NCBI RefSeq assembly: GCF_001580365.1
Contig: NZ_CP014480.1
Coordinates: 2,543,008-2,607,007 of the forward strand
Origin: Kocuria turfanensis
Lineage (GTDB): Bacteria; Actinomycetota; Actinomycetes; Actinomycetales; Micrococcaceae
Reading direction: 5' to 3'
Length of the DNA stretch: 64,000 bases
Shown: positions 24,760 to 33,757 of the stretch, one piece after another
How the letters are laid out: each line of letters begins with the position of its first letter
Position numbering within the stretch: the first letter of the stretch is position 1
Notes under the pieces: model-generated
Databases searched by the model: none
The model's input: the letters and a program-made list of their open reading frames with translations, nothing else
What the model was told of the DNA's origin: nothing
Translations under genes and position numbers: made by a program

Positions 24760-26007
24760 TCAGGAGGTGACGGCCACCTGGCCGCGGTCCCGGTGCACCG
24801 GCCCGTCCCCGCCGGGGCGGATGTCCACGTCGAAGATCTCCGTGGGCAGGAAGACGGAGCAGGCGGCGTTGGGGATGTCGACGACGCCGCCGATCCGGCC
24901 CTCGATGGGCGAGGTGCCGAGGATGAGGTAGGCCTGTTCGCCGGTGTAGCCCCACTTCTTGAGGTACTCGATGGCGTTGAGACAGGCGTTGCGGTAGGCC
25001 TGGGTGGCGTCCAGGTAGAGGTTCGTGTCGTCCCGGTGGTCCACGGAGATCCCGATGAACGTCAGGAACTCCGAGTAGCGCGGTTCCACGCGGCCGGGGA
25101 TGAAGACCGGGTTGTTGTGGATCCCGTAGGTCTCCATGCCGCCCTTGATCAGGTCGACGTGGAAGTCGATGAACCCGCCCATCTCGATGGCGCCGCAGAA
25201 GTTGATCTCGCCGTCGCCCTGGGAGAAGTGCAGGTCGCCGCCGGAGAGGTTCGCGCCGTCGACGAAGACGGGGTAGAAGACGCGGCTGCCCCGGGTGAAG
25301 TTCTTGATGTCGTGGTTGCCGCCGTGCTCGCGCGGCGGCACCGTGCGGGCGCCCTCACGGGCGATCCGGTCCAGGAGGTCGCCCTGCGCGGTCCCGCCCA
25401 GGGTGTTGTCCTGCAGCGGCGGCAGGGCCAGCGGCGGCACCCGGTCCGGGTCCGTGTCGATGAGCGCCTGCTCGCGCTTGTTCCACCGCGCCAGCAGGTC
25501 CGCCGAGGGGGCGGTGCCGAAGAGGCCGGGGTGGGTGATCCCGGTGTACCGCACCCCGGGGACGTGGCGGGAGGAGCACTGCTGGCCCTGGAAGTCCCAG
25601 ATCGCCTTGTAGGCGTCCGGGAAGTAGTCGGTGAGGAAGCCGCCGCCGTTGATCTTGGCGAAGATCCCGGAGTAGCCCCAGCCCTCCCCGCAGTTGTCAC
25701 CGACCGTCTGGGGCACCGGGCCGATGTCCAGGATGTCGACGACGAGCAGGTCCCCGGGCTGGGCGCCCTCCACGGCGATGGGCCCGGAGAGCACGTGGCA
25801 CTTGGACAGGTCGACGTCGCGGACGTCGTTGGCGGAGTCGTTGTTGCCGATCTGGCCGTCGGTCCACTCCCGGCACTCCACGCGGATGTCCGAGCCCGGC
25901 TTGACGGTCACCGCCGCGGGGACCTCCGGGTGCCACCGGTTGTGGCCGGGGACCGCCTGGTCCCACATGGACTTGCTCTGGTCGATGCTGAAGATCACTT
26001 CAGGCAT
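24760..26007 (-). CDS. fmdA: Formamidase / acetamidase (FmdA_AmdA family)
   Basis: 415-aa amidase of the FmdA/AmdA family, hydrolysing formamide or short-chain amides to ammonia and the acid. Not related to the amidase-signature enzyme at the window start. Family segments: MPEVIFSIDQSKSM, VPGHNRWHPEVPAA, VECREWTDGQIGNNDSANDV, GDLLVVDILDIGPV, REHGGNHDIKNFTRGSRVFYPVFV and FSQGDGEINFCGAIEMGG. Mycobacterial inducible acetamidase is of this family and similar length. Last gene of the operon after the amide channel and FmdB; GAAAGGA precedes ATG 26007. Formamide versus acetamide preference cannot be told. Confidence 0.92.
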   Translation of the reverse strand: MPEVIFSIDQSKSMWDQAVPGHNRWHPEVPAAVTVKPGSDIRVECREWTDGQIGNNDSANDVRDVDLSKCHVLSGPIAVEGAQPGDLLVVDILDIGPVPQTVGDNCGEGWGYSGIFAKINGGGFLTDYFPDAYKAIWDFQGQQCSSRHVPGVRYTGITHPGLFGTAPSADLLARWNKREQALIDTDPDRVPPLALPPLQDNTLGGTAQGDLLDRIAREGARTVPPREHGGNHDIKNFTRGSRVFYPVFVDGANLSGGDLHFSQGDGEINFCGAIEMGGFIDFHVDLIKGGMETYGIHNNPVFIPGRVEPRYSEFLTFIGISVDHRDDTNLYLDATQAYRNACLNAIEYLKKWGYTGEQAYLILGTSPIEGRIGGVVDIPNAACSVFLPTEIFDVDIRPGGDGPVHRDRGQVAVTS

Positions 26008-26023
26008 GGGACTGTCCTTTCAT

Positions 26024-26662
26024 TCAGGTGGCCGGCGTGGACGCCGACCCGGACTCGGAGGAGGTGCCGCGGGCGGCCAGGGCCCGGCCCAGGGGCAGGC
26101 ACAGCACCAGGAGCAGCACGCCGATGACGGCGATGGCCAGGGCGAGGGCGGTGGAGTCCTGCCACCACCCGGAGAGGAGGACGAAACCGGGGACGCCGGT
26201 GGTGACCACGGCGTTGCCGATGGCCAGGACCCCCACGGCCGGGCCCAGGTCCGCCCGGTCGAAGGCCATGAGGACGAAGAAGGCGAACCAGAGGACGGCC
26301 CACATCATCCACAGCGCGGTGAACGCGCGGTCCGCCAGCTCGACCCACGTGTACACGGCGAAGCCCACGGCGCTGACGGCCACGACGAGCGAGAACCAGC
26401 CCAGCCCGTGGTTGGGCCACCCGGTGATCGCGTTGATGCCCACCCACAGGTAGGTGAAGCCGAAGAAGTACAGCCCCGCGGCCAAGGCGATCTGGGCGGG
26501 GTCACCGGCGGCGAAGACGATCAGGTAGGTGGGGGTGAGCACCTGCAGGGCACCCACGAAGAGGTTCAGCGGAGCCGCGGCCCGGGGGCTGATCCGCCCC
26601 AGCAGCAGCACCCCGTTGACGAACAGGACCGCACCGACGTAGAGCAGACCGACGGCAGCCAT
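26024..26662 (-). CDS. amiS: AmiS/UreI-family amide or urea channel
   Basis: 212-aa integral membrane protein with six predicted hydrophobic segments, starting MAAVGLLYVGAVLFVNGVLLLG, and the conserved WVGINAITGWPNHGLGWFS and WMMWAVLWFAFFVL regions of the AmiS/UreI proton-gated channel family. Family members let urea or short amides cross the cytoplasmic membrane. Placed 16 nt upstream of the amidase gene, it should supply its substrate. The C-terminal tail is short, polar and Ser/Thr-rich. No unusual features. Confidence 0.9.
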   Translation of the reverse strand: MAAVGLLYVGAVLFVNGVLLLGRISPRAAAPLNLFVGALQVLTPTYLIVFAAGDPAQIALAAGLYFFGFTYLWVGINAITGWPNHGLGWFSLVVAVSAVGFAVYTWVELADRAFTALWMMWAVLWFAFFVLMAFDRADLGPAVGVLAIGNAVVTTGVPGFVLLSGWWQDSTALALAIAVIGVLLLVLCLPLGRALAARGTSSESGSASTPAT

Positions 26663-26665
26663 GGG

Positions 26666-26995
26666 TCACGGCTTCGGGAGCGGCTGGTGCGGACCCGCGG
26701 GCCTGCGGTCCGCGGCGACGGGAGCGGCTCCGGTGAACGGGCTCCACCGCCGGCTTCGCGGCCTCGGCGCCCCGCCGGGCAGGGAGTGCACCACCTGCGG
26801 CGCCTCCGCGCTGGCCTCCGCGGCCTCGGCCGCGCGATGCAGCCCGGCAGGCGTGGTGCGCAGCGCCGGTGGGGTGAACACCCGCCGGGAGGGGCCGCCG
26901 CACCCCGGGCACGGGTGCGTGGGTCTCACCGCGGACATGGGCTGGACGACTTCGAAGTCCGAGCACTCGGCGCATCGGAACACGTACGTGGCCAT
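26666..26995 (-). CDS. FmdB-type zinc-ribbon protein
   Basis: 109 aa. An N-terminal zinc ribbon MATYVFRCAECSDFEV...HPCPGCGG carries two CxxC pairs, the signature of the FmdB/putative regulatory zinc-ribbon family often next to formamidase genes. The remainder (about 45-109) is low-complexity, Pro/Ala/Arg-rich and probably disordered. ATG 26995. It lies 3 nt before the amide channel start, so is part of the operon. Named regulatory in the family, but the mechanism is not known. Confidence 0.85.
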   Translation of the reverse strand: MATYVFRCAECSDFEVVQPMSAVRPTHPCPGCGGPSRRVFTPPALRTTPAGLHRAAEAAEASAEAPQVVHSLPGGAPRPRSRRWSPFTGAAPVAADRRPAGPHQPLPKP

Positions 26996-27074
26996 CGCTA
27001 CCTCCCAATGTTTCCAGGTGACGTCTATTTCAGGTGGAAACATCGGGGGAGTCAGCGGTCCGGGCGATCGGGGA

Positions 27075-28148
27075 CTAAGGTTTCGGCGGCCCGCCCCGGC
27101 ACAGGGTCTCGATCACCTCGAAGTCGAAGCCGTCCGGGACGGCGAGGTGGATCGGCTGGTCGGTCCGGTGCTGTGCCATGGTCATGGCGCCCCGGGGTCC
27201 GTCGTAGCCGAAGCCCTGGGCGGCCGCCATCAGGCGGGGCACCTCGAAGCTGCCGGCCCGGTGGGCCAGGGACTGCAGCATCAGCAGCCCCTCGTAGCAG
27301 GACTCGGCCATCTCGTTCAGCGGCGGTGCGTCGGGTCCGTGGTCGGCCACGTAGGAGGTGCACAGCTGCAGCGCCGAGGCGGTGGCCAGGGACCGGAAGT
27401 AGGAGGCGCTGACGAACAGGTCCCGCGTGGCCTCGCAGCCGCTGGCCAGCAGCATGTTCTCCTCCATCAGCGGCGTGTAGCGCAGCAGGCGGTCGTCGAG
27501 CCCGCGGGCGGCGAACATGCGGTGGAACTGCACCGCGTCCTGTCCGACGAGGTAGAGCAGCACGCCGTCGGCGCCGCTGCGGGCGACGGCGTCCAGCGTC
27601 CCGGAGAAGTCCCCGGTGCCGAGCGGGACGAAGGCCGCGCCCACCAGCTCGAGGTCGAGCTCGTGGGCGAAGCGCTCGGTCACCCGCGCCGACACCCGCG
27701 GCCAGACGTAGTCGTCCCCGACGATGAACCAGCGGTGGGCCCTGCGCCGGTCCCGCAACCACCGCAGGGCCGGGCCCACCTGGTGCTCCGGGGTCTCACC
27801 GGTGCAGAACACGCCGGGCCGGCGCTCCCCGCCCTCGTAGAGCGAGGTGTACGCGTACGGGATCCGCCCGGCGGTCAGCGGGGCGAGGGCCTCCCGCACC
27901 GCGGAGATGTGCCAGCCGGTCAGGGCGTCGATCGCTCCGCGCTCGAGGAGACGGCCGACGCGGGCGGTGATCTCCGGGACCGGGGCGCCGCCGTCGACGA
28001 CCTCGAGGACGACCCTCCGGCCCAGCAGCCCCTCGGCGTTGATCTCCCGGACGGCGGTGTCGGCGACCGCCTCGCACGAGGGGCCGAAGATCCCCGTGGA
28101 ACCCTGCAACGGGATGACCAGGCCGATGCGCACATCGTCGTTCCGCAT
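27075..28148 (-). CDS. AmiC-like amide-sensing periplasmic-binding-fold protein (cytoplasmic)
   Basis: 357-aa type-I periplasmic-binding-fold protein of the AmiC/UrtA/FmdD group. Starts MRNDDVRIGLVIPLQGSTGIFGPSCEAV with no signal peptide, so it should stay in the cytoplasm, as in Pseudomonas AmiC, which senses amides and controls the antiterminator AmiR. Later segments GDDYVWPRVSARVTERF and GVLLYLVGQDAVQFHRMFAARGL fit the family. First gene of the amide operon. No AmiR/ANTAR gene is seen here; mycobacterial acetamidase loci similarly join AmiC with a MarR-like protein. Regulation through the divergent MarR gene is likely. Confidence 0.85.
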   Translation of the reverse strand: MRNDDVRIGLVIPLQGSTGIFGPSCEAVADTAVREINAEGLLGRRVVLEVVDGGAPVPEITARVGRLLERGAIDALTGWHISAVREALAPLTAGRIPYAYTSLYEGGERRPGVFCTGETPEHQVGPALRWLRDRRRAHRWFIVGDDYVWPRVSARVTERFAHELDLELVGAAFVPLGTGDFSGTLDAVARSGADGVLLYLVGQDAVQFHRMFAARGLDDRLLRYTPLMEENMLLASGCEATRDLFVSASYFRSLATASALQLCTSYVADHGPDAPPLNEMAESCYEGLLMLQSLAHRAGSFEVPRLMAAAQGFGYDGPRGAMTMAQHRTDQPIHLAVPDGFDFEVIETLCRGGPPKP

Positions 28149-28181
28149 AGCACCTTCTACTCCTGGGAATGCCGGAGCGCG

Positions 28182-28232
28182 CCGCTCCCGGCAGGGAGCG
28201 GTCCGAGCGGTGGGCACCACTATGCCCACCGC
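28182..28232. promoter_or_regulatory. Two adjacent inverted repeats in divergent amiC-like / marR region
   Basis: CCGCTCCC-GGCA-GGGAGCGG (28182-28201) and GCGGTGGGCA-CCACTA-TGCCCACCGC (28207-28232) lie in the 253-bp gap between the divergent genes, 34-84 nt from the AmiC-like start. Either may be a MarR operator or, on RNA, leader hairpins of the amide operon. Confidence 0.5.
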
Positions 28233-28401
28233 CGCCCCGGGAGGGAAATGATGACGACGCCCGGGCGGCACCCACGGGCGCGACGGCCTCGGCAGTACCA
28301 TGAGAACGCAGTCAGCGGCCCCGTCCACCGCGCTCCGCCCCGGCTCCCCGCCGGACCGGGAGCCGGCGGACCCGGGGCCCTCCTCGCGGAAAGGCCGGAC
28401 C

Positions 28402-28824
28402 ATGCGTCGAGAAGCGACCGCCCCGACGACCCTCAGCATCGACCTCCTGGACCGGGCCGCCACAGCCACCCGTCACGCCCTCGAGCAGGTCCTGGCGCCC
28501 CACGAGCTGACCCTCGACGGCTGGCGGGTGCTGCAGACGCTGTGCGTGGACGGCGCCCAGTCCATGGGGCCGCTGAGCGAGGCCACCCGCACCACCGCCC
28601 CCACGCTCACCCGGCTCGTCGACCGGCTGGTGGCCCGCGCCCTCGTCTACCGCAACGTGGACCCCGCCGACCGCCGGCGGCTGCGGGTGCACGCCGCCGA
28701 CCGCGGGCGGGAGCTGCACGAGCAGCTGTGGCCGCCGCTGCAGGAGGCAGAGGCCCTGGCGCTCGCCGGGCTGGCCGACGACGAGCTCGCCACCCTCCGG
28801 GACCTGCTGGGGCGACTGGGCTGA
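28402..28824 (+). CDS. MarR-family transcriptional regulator
   Basis: 140-aa winged-helix regulator. It has the MarR core: LTLDGWRVLQTLCVDGAQSMGPLSEATRTTAPTLTRLVDRLVARALV, then the wing with DPADRRRLRVHAADRGREL. ATG 28402 follows GGAAAGG; the longer in-frame extension upstream is Pro/Ser-rich with no ribosome site. Divergent from the AmiC-like gene, so it probably represses the amide operon and itself; a MarR-like protein (AmiA) serves that role in the mycobacterial acetamidase locus. Its ligand is unknown. Confidence 0.88.
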   Translation: MRREATAPTTLSIDLLDRAATATRHALEQVLAPHELTLDGWRVLQTLCVDGAQSMGPLSEATRTTAPTLTRLVDRLVARALVYRNVDPADRRRLRVHAADRGRELHEQLWPPLQEAEALALAGLADDELATLRDLLGRLG

Positions 28825-28855
28825 ACCGACGCCCTCGGCGGGGTGCAGCGCCCGC

Positions 28856-29791
28856 TCAGCCGCCCTCCGGGTCCGCGCCCCCGTCCGGCGGGGCCGCCCC
28901 GGCGACCGCCTCCAGCAGGAAGCAGTACCGCCGGGCGCTGGCGATGGCCGCCTGGTAGCTGAGCGCGGAGATCCCCGCGAAGACGAGCACGAGCACCGTC
29001 ACGGCCGGCGCCGCGGAGCGCAGGGGACCGGTCAGGGCCACGGGGGTGACCAGGGCGAGCAGGGCCGCGACGAAGACCAGGGTGCAGTACATCTCCAGCA
29101 GGGTGCGGGCCTGGTCCAGCTCGGCGTCGACGGCGGAGGGGACCGTGGCCGGGCGGCGCACGATCCCGATGGCCGGCCCCGCAGCACTGATCCGGTCCTC
29201 GGTCCGGCGCAGGATGTTGCCCAGCTTCGTCGACAACATGCGCGTCTCCGCCGGGTAGGCCGACTCCTCCTCCAGCCAGTGCTCCACCGTGGCCAGCTCC
29301 TCCGGGGTGGCCCGCGTGCGCCACTCCGACCTCCCGGAGGCGGCCTCTTCCGGGGTGCCCGCCCACTCCTGAAGGGCCCTCACCTGATCCTTCCGCCGGG
29401 CCTCGATCCGCCGCTTCCGGGTGATCTGCCGCCGGACGAGCATCCGGTGCAGCGCCAGCAGCCCCGGCCGCGGCGCCCAGTGGCCCTGCAGGAACCGCGT
29501 GGCCACGTGCGAGAACGGCTGCGTGATCATGGCCGCGACCGCCAGCGTGGGGAGCACGACGAGCGCTGCGGTCACCGCGGACTGGGACAGCGCGACCACG
29601 GCGTCCAGCACGGTCCGCAGCGCCCGGGGCAGGTCCACCGCGTGCATCTCCCGGAACTCCAGCAGCAGCGTGAGACCGCCCAGGCCGAAGACCGCCGGGA
29701 GCCAGGCGCCGGGATTCAGCAGACCCAGGATCTGCACCAGCAGGTTGTACAGGCCGTCGCGGCCCTGTCCCGGTGGATCGGAGGTGTCCAT
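28856..29791 (-). CDS. Hypothetical membrane protein
   Basis: 311 aa, not recognised. Hydrophobic segments at about 15-45 and 62-90, a basic stretch LVRRQITRKRRIEARRKDQVR, a central acidic-helical soluble region (about 130-215, EELATVEHWLEEESAYPAETRML), and two or three more membrane segments at about 225-285. Ends in a disordered acidic tail. ATG 29791 with GGAGGT upstream at short spacing is the best start. Convergent with marR, 31 nt away, and divergent from the NCS1 permease. The long soluble middle faces one side only; no enzymatic motif is seen. Confidence 0.75.
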   Translation of the reverse strand: MDTSDPPGQGRDGLYNLLVQILGLLNPGAWLPAVFGLGGLTLLLEFREMHAVDLPRALRTVLDAVVALSQSAVTAALVVLPTLAVAAMITQPFSHVATRFLQGHWAPRPGLLALHRMLVRRQITRKRRIEARRKDQVRALQEWAGTPEEAASGRSEWRTRATPEELATVEHWLEEESAYPAETRMLSTKLGNILRRTEDRISAAGPAIGIVRRPATVPSAVDAELDQARTLLEMYCTLVFVAALLALVTPVALTGPLRSAAPAVTVLVLVFAGISALSYQAAIASARRYCFLLEAVAGAAPPDGGADPEGG

Positions 29792-29876
29792 GCTGCTCCC
29801 GTGCCGCGGTGGGGCGGCTCCCCGGCCGCCCTGACGTGGGGCTTCAGTGTGGCCCACCCGGGGTCTCCCGGCCAGT

Positions 29877-29907
29877 GCCGGCCCCGGTGTGACACACCGG
29901 GGCCGGC
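29877..29907. other. Strong hairpin in divergent intergenic region
   Basis: Perfect 14-bp stem (29877-29890 with 29894-29907) with a 3-nt loop GAC, 112 nt upstream of the NCS1 permease start. It may be a leader structure for the permease, a terminator of antisense transcripts, or a regulator site. Confidence 0.5.
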
Positions 29908-30019
29908 CGGGCACCCGAGCACGCCACCGCATTTACGACCGTGAAACAGCGATGACACGGCCCGGCCTCACGGCCTCCCTAGGTTCGCAGGCGAGACCCC
30001 TCGACCGAAGGAAGCCGCC

Positions 30020-31735
30020 ATGTCCGAGAAGCTCCTCCCGCCACCCGCCGATCCCGCCGCGGGCGCACCCGCCCCGGCCGGGGCGCACGCCCCCGGCGCC
30101 CCCGACCGCGACGTCAGCCAGGCCACCAGGGAGTCCCTCGAGGACTACACGCTGCGCTTCGCCCCGCGCTCCTACCGCAAGTGGGGCCCCGGCGTGGTGG
30201 CCACCAGCGCCCTGGGCGGCATCGCCTACCTCGCCGACTTCTCCATCGGCGCCAGCATCGGCATGGCGCACGGCACGGCCAACGCCCTGCTCGGCATCCT
30301 CGTGGCCGCGGTCATCATCTTCACCACCGGCCTGCCCCTGGCCTACTACGCGGCCCGGTACAACATCGACCTGGACCTGATCACCCGCGGCTCGGGCTTC
30401 GGCTACTACGGGTCCGTGGTCACCAACATCATCTTCGCCACCTTCACCTTCATCTTCTTCGCCCTGGAGGGCTCGATCATGGCCCAGGGCCTCGAGCTGG
30501 TGCTGGGCATCCCGCAGGCGATCGGGTACGCGATCTCCACGCTCGTCGTGATCCCCCTGGTGATCTACGGGATGAACACCCTGGCCAAGCTGCAGGTGTG
30601 GACCACCCCGCTGTGGCTGCTGCTCATGGTCTTCCCGCTCGCCTTCCTCGTGCTCACCAACCCGGGCTCGGTCGAGACCTTCTTCGCCTACCAGGGCGAG
30701 AGCGGCGACGGCGGGGTCAGCATCGCCGCGGTCATGCTCGCGGCCGGCGTGTGCCTGTCCCTGATGGCGCAGATCGCCGAGCAGATCGACTACCTGCGCT
30801 TCATGCCGCCCAAGACCGCCGCCAACCGGCGCGCGTGGTGGACCGCCGTGGTCCTGGGCGGGCCCGGCTGGGTGGTCTTCGGCGCCCTCAAGCAGGCCAC
30901 CGGTCTGTTCATCACGGTCTGGCTGCTGGCCAAGCTCGACCCGGCCGCCTCCGCCACCGCGGACGAGCCCGTGCACCAGTTCCTCGGCGTCTACGAGGAG
31001 ATGATGCCGACCTGGCTGGCGCTCACCCTCGCCCTGATCCTCGTGGTGGTCTCGCAGCTGAAGATCAACGTCACCAACGCCTACTCCGGCTCCCTGGCGT
31101 GGACCAACAGCTTCACCCGCCTCACCCGGCACTACCCGGGCCGCATGGTCTTCGTCCTGGTCAACCTCGCCATCGCCCTGGTGCTGATGGAGGCGAACAT
31201 GTTCGACTTCCTCAACACGATCCTCGGCTTCTACGCCAACTGCGCGATGGCCTGGGTGGTCACGGTCGCCACGGACATCGCCGTCAACAAGTACCTGCTC
31301 AAGCTCTCCCCGAAGGTCCCCGAATTCCGCCGCGGCATGCTCCACGCCGTCAACCCGGTCGGCTTCGTCTCGATGCTGCTCTCCGCCGGCATCTCGATCG
31401 CCGTGTTCTTCGGGGCCTTCGGCGCCGGCGTGCAGCCGTTCTCGCCGATGTTCGCGATCGGCCTGGCCCTGGTCTGCCCGCCCCTGCTCGCCGTGGCCAC
31501 CCGCGGGAAGTACTACCTGCGGCGCACCGACGACGGGATCGACCTGCCGATGTTCGACGCCGACGGCAACCCCTCCGACGCCAAGCTCACCTGCCACGTC
31601 AGCGGCCTCGAGTTCGAGCGCCCGGACATGCTGCTCTCCGCCGAGCCCGGTCCGCACGGGGAGAAGCAGTACATCTCCTCCCTCGCCCTGGCCACCGACC
31701 GGACCGGCCGGTACGTGCTGCCCGCCCAGCCCTGA
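30020..31735 (+). CDS. NCS1-type purine/cytosine permease-like transporter
   Basis: 571-aa membrane transporter with about 12 hydrophobic segments between residues 60 and 500, of the nucleobase-cation-symporter-1 family. Typical stretches: FAPRSYRKWGPGVVATSALGG near the start, DLDLITRGSGFGYYGSVVTN, and NAYSGSLAWTNSFTRL. Longer than the usual 420-500 residues because of a hydrophilic N-terminus (about 45 residues, Pro/Ala) and a C-terminal soluble tail after residue 500. Likely imports a nucleobase, allantoin-like or related compound with H+ or Na+; substrate not determinable. ATG 30020 follows GAAGGAAG. Ends before a strong terminator. Confidence 0.88.
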   Translation: MSEKLLPPPADPAAGAPAPAGAHAPGAPDRDVSQATRESLEDYTLRFAPRSYRKWGPGVVATSALGGIAYLADFSIGASIGMAHGTANALLGILVAAVIIFTTGLPLAYYAARYNIDLDLITRGSGFGYYGSVVTNIIFATFTFIFFALEGSIMAQGLELVLGIPQAIGYAISTLVVIPLVIYGMNTLAKLQVWTTPLWLLLMVFPLAFLVLTNPGSVETFFAYQGESGDGGVSIAAVMLAAGVCLSLMAQIAEQIDYLRFMPPKTAANRRAWWTAVVLGGPGWVVFGALKQATGLFITVWLLAKLDPAASATADEPVHQFLGVYEEMMPTWLALTLALILVVVSQLKINVTNAYSGSLAWTNSFTRLTRHYPGRMVFVLVNLAIALVLMEANMFDFLNTILGFYANCAMAWVVTVATDIAVNKYLLKLSPKVPEFRRGMLHAVNPVGFVSMLLSAGISIAVFFGAFGAGVQPFSPMFAIGLALVCPPLLAVATRGKYYLRRTDDGIDLPMFDADGNPSDAKLTCHVSGLEFERPDMLLSAEPGPHGEKQYISSLALATDRTGRYVLPAQP

Positions 31736-31740
31736 CCGCC

Positions 31741-31790
31741 GGCGGGGGCTCCGCACCCAGGAGGCCCCGCCCGGGTGCGGAGCCCCCGCC
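31741..31790 (+). terminator. Long GC hairpin terminator after NCS1 permease
   Basis: Perfect 18-bp stem (31741-31758 with 31773-31790) and 14-nt loop, starting 5 nt after the permease stop. It ends 13 nt before the next gene, whose ribosome site it leaves free. Confidence 0.75.
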
Positions 31791-31803
31791 GTACCCTGGG
31801 GGC

Positions 31804-32727
31804 GTGTCCGCCCCCGAGCTCCGTCCGACGACGACGCTGGTGCGCCGCCTCCTGCGGGAGCAGCTGCCCGCCCCGCTGCGGGCGCTGGCCGACCTGCCGC
31901 CGGTTCCGGCCACCCAGGGCTGGGACAACGCGATGTTCCGGCTCGGGCCCGCCCACGCGGTGCGCCTGCCGGGCCGGCAGGCCGCCGTGCCCTGCCTGGG
32001 GCACGAGCGGCGGTGGACGGCCACCGTGAGCGCCCCGCTGGGCGACCTCGGGGTCGAGGCGCCGGTGCCGGTGTTCCCCGGCCGGCCCGGCGCCGGATAC
32101 CCCTGGCCCTGGCTGCTCACGCGGTGGGTCGAGGGGGAGGCCGTCGCGCTGCTGCCCGTGACCGGCCGCGACCGGCTCGCCACCGACCTGGCCCGGGCGC
32201 TGAGCGCCCTGCACGTGCCCGCGCCGCCGGAGGCCCCGCGCAACCCCTACCGGGGCGTGCCCCTCGCCGACCGGCTCCGCACCGTGCCCGCCCCCTGGCC
32301 GGCCACGGCGGCCGCGCTCGGGCCGGGGACCGCCGAGCGGCTCCGGGGCGTCGTCGAGGACGGGGCGCGGGCCGCGCCCTGGTCCCGGCCGCCGGTCTGG
32401 CTGCACGGCGACCCGCACCCCTGGAACCTCGTGCACCGCGCCGGACGGCTGGCCGGGCTCATCGACTTCGGCGACGTCTGCGCCGGTGACCCGGCCTCGG
32501 ATCTCGCCGCCGCGTGGCTGGTCCTCGACGCCCCGCAGCGCGCCGCCTTCCGGGCGCTCGACGACGGCACCGGGCGCTACGACGCCGACGTGCGGCGCCG
32601 CGCCGCCGCCTGGGCCGCCCTGTACGCGACCGCGCTGACGGCCGGTCCGGCGGGCGCCGCGCCGGGGTTCGGCGCCGTCGTCGCGCACGTGGTCCGCGGA
32701 CTTGGTGACACCGGCGGGGCTCGCTAG
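31804..32727 (+). CDS. Aminoglycoside phosphotransferase-family kinase
   Basis: 307-aa APH/choline-kinase-like phosphotransferase. Kinase motifs: GWDNAMFRLG (ATP-binding lobe), the catalytic loop WLHGDPHPWNLVH (H/D/N as in Brenner's motif), and IDFGDVCAGDPASDLAAAW (DFG-like with second Asp). Such proteins phosphorylate small hydroxyl compounds, from antibiotics to macrolides, homoserine or sugars; resistance is not implied. GTG 31804 is the only start keeping the N-terminus short. It is isolated from neighbours by a terminator upstream and by the converging AraC gene downstream. Confidence 0.85.
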   Translation: MSAPELRPTTTLVRRLLREQLPAPLRALADLPPVPATQGWDNAMFRLGPAHAVRLPGRQAAVPCLGHERRWTATVSAPLGDLGVEAPVPVFPGRPGAGYPWPWLLTRWVEGEAVALLPVTGRDRLATDLARALSALHVPAPPEAPRNPYRGVPLADRLRTVPAPWPATAAALGPGTAERLRGVVEDGARAAPWSRPPVWLHGDPHPWNLVHRAGRLAGLIDFGDVCAGDPASDLAAAWLVLDAPQRAAFRALDDGTGRYDADVRRRAAAWAALYATALTAGPAGAAPGFGAVVAHVVRGLGDTGGAR

Positions 32728-32800
32728 GTCGCCGGTCCGCGCGCCGTCGAGGGAAGCGTGCCGCCGGCCGCCGGGTCGGACCTCGCACGGGACGGCCGGG

Positions 32801-33757
32801 TCAGCGGCGCAGGGTGTCCCCGGGCGCCTCCCCGTACTGGTCGCGGTAGGCGGCGGCGAAGCGGCCGGGATGGGCGAAGCCCCAGCGGGTGGCCACCGCG
32901 GTCACGGTGGTGCCGGGGGCGCGGCCGGCGGCGAGCAGATCGCGGCGGGCCGCGTCGATCCGGGCCGTGCGCAGGTAGCCCAGCGGCGTGGTGTCGAGGT
33001 GGCGGCGGAAGGCCGCCTGCAGGCCCCGCGGGCTCAGCCGGGCCGCCGCGGCGATCTCGGGCAGGCCGATGGGCTCGGCCAGGTGGGCATCGATGAAGGC
33101 GACCGCCCGGCGCAGGGCCGCCGGCTGGGCCGCCCCCGGCGGCTCCGGGTCGTTCCCGGCCTCCAGGAAGGTGCTGGGGAAGGTCTGCAGCACGGCGGTG
33201 GTCAGGCTGCGCAGGCTCTGGTCGAGGAGCAGCGGGCTGACCGCGGCGACGTCGCCGCTCAGCACGTGCCGGACGACCTGTCCCGCCGTGGCCTGCCAGT
33301 ACTTCGCGTGCGCCTCGGTGCGGGGGTGGTGCCCGGTGAACCGCAGCCGGAAGTCGGGGCGGCCGGTCAGCGCCCGGGCGTAGTCCTCCACGACCGCGGT
33401 CTCCACGGTCAGGGTGCTCAGTCCCAGGCTCTCCCACCGGGCCTCATAGCCGCCCGTGGGGAAGAGGAAGGCGGGTCCGCCGGTGACCTCGGTGCGGTCG
33501 GACCGGACGAGGAAGCGGCCGTGGGCCACGCTACCGATGCGCAGCAGCCCCGTGTTGTCGTTGGCGCCGCAGCTGTCCCAGCCGATCAGCCGCAGCCGCT
33601 GGGCGGTCAGCGGCCCGAGGGCGGTGATCGACAGCGACATCTCGAACCCTGCCACCGGCTGCGGCAGGCGCAGGCGGCGGTAGGCCCGTTCCATCGCCGC
33701 GCGGCCATCCTCCGGATCCCGAGTCCTCAGGACCGACCATCCCTGCGGTGAACCCAT
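32801..33757 (-). CDS. AraC-family regulator
   Basis: 318 aa. The first about 200 residues form an AraC-binding-like sensor domain (FEMSLSITALGPLTAQRLRLIGWDSCGAND), and the C-terminus has the double helix-turn-helix: LPEIAAAARLSPRGLQAAFRRHLDTTPLGYLRTARI, then TVTAVATRWGFAHPGRFAAAYRDQYGEAP. ATG 33757 is divergent from another AraC gene across 126 bp, sharing a promoter region. It converges on the phosphotransferase gene. Target unknown; regulators of this type often act on the neighbouring divergent gene. Confidence 0.88.
   Translation of the reverse strand: MGSPQGWSVLRTRDPEDGRAAMERAYRRLRLPQPVAGFEMSLSITALGPLTAQRLRLIGWDSCGANDNTGLLRIGSVAHGRFLVRSDRTEVTGGPAFLFPTGGYEARWESLGLSTLTVETAVVEDYARALTGRPDFRLRFTGHHPRTEAHAKYWQATAGQVVRHVLSGDVAAVSPLLLDQSLRSLTTAVLQTFPSTFLEAGNDPEPPGAAQPAALRRAVAFIDAHLAEPIGLPEIAAAARLSPRGLQAAFRRHLDTTPLGYLRTARIDAARRDLLAAGRAPGTTVTAVATRWGFAHPGRFAAAYRDQYGEAPGDTLRR

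Noticed and set aside
31804..32727. Reading the APH-family kinase as an antibiotic-resistance gene
   Set aside because: Fold-level motifs only; family members phosphorylate many small molecules and no mobile or resistance context is nearby.
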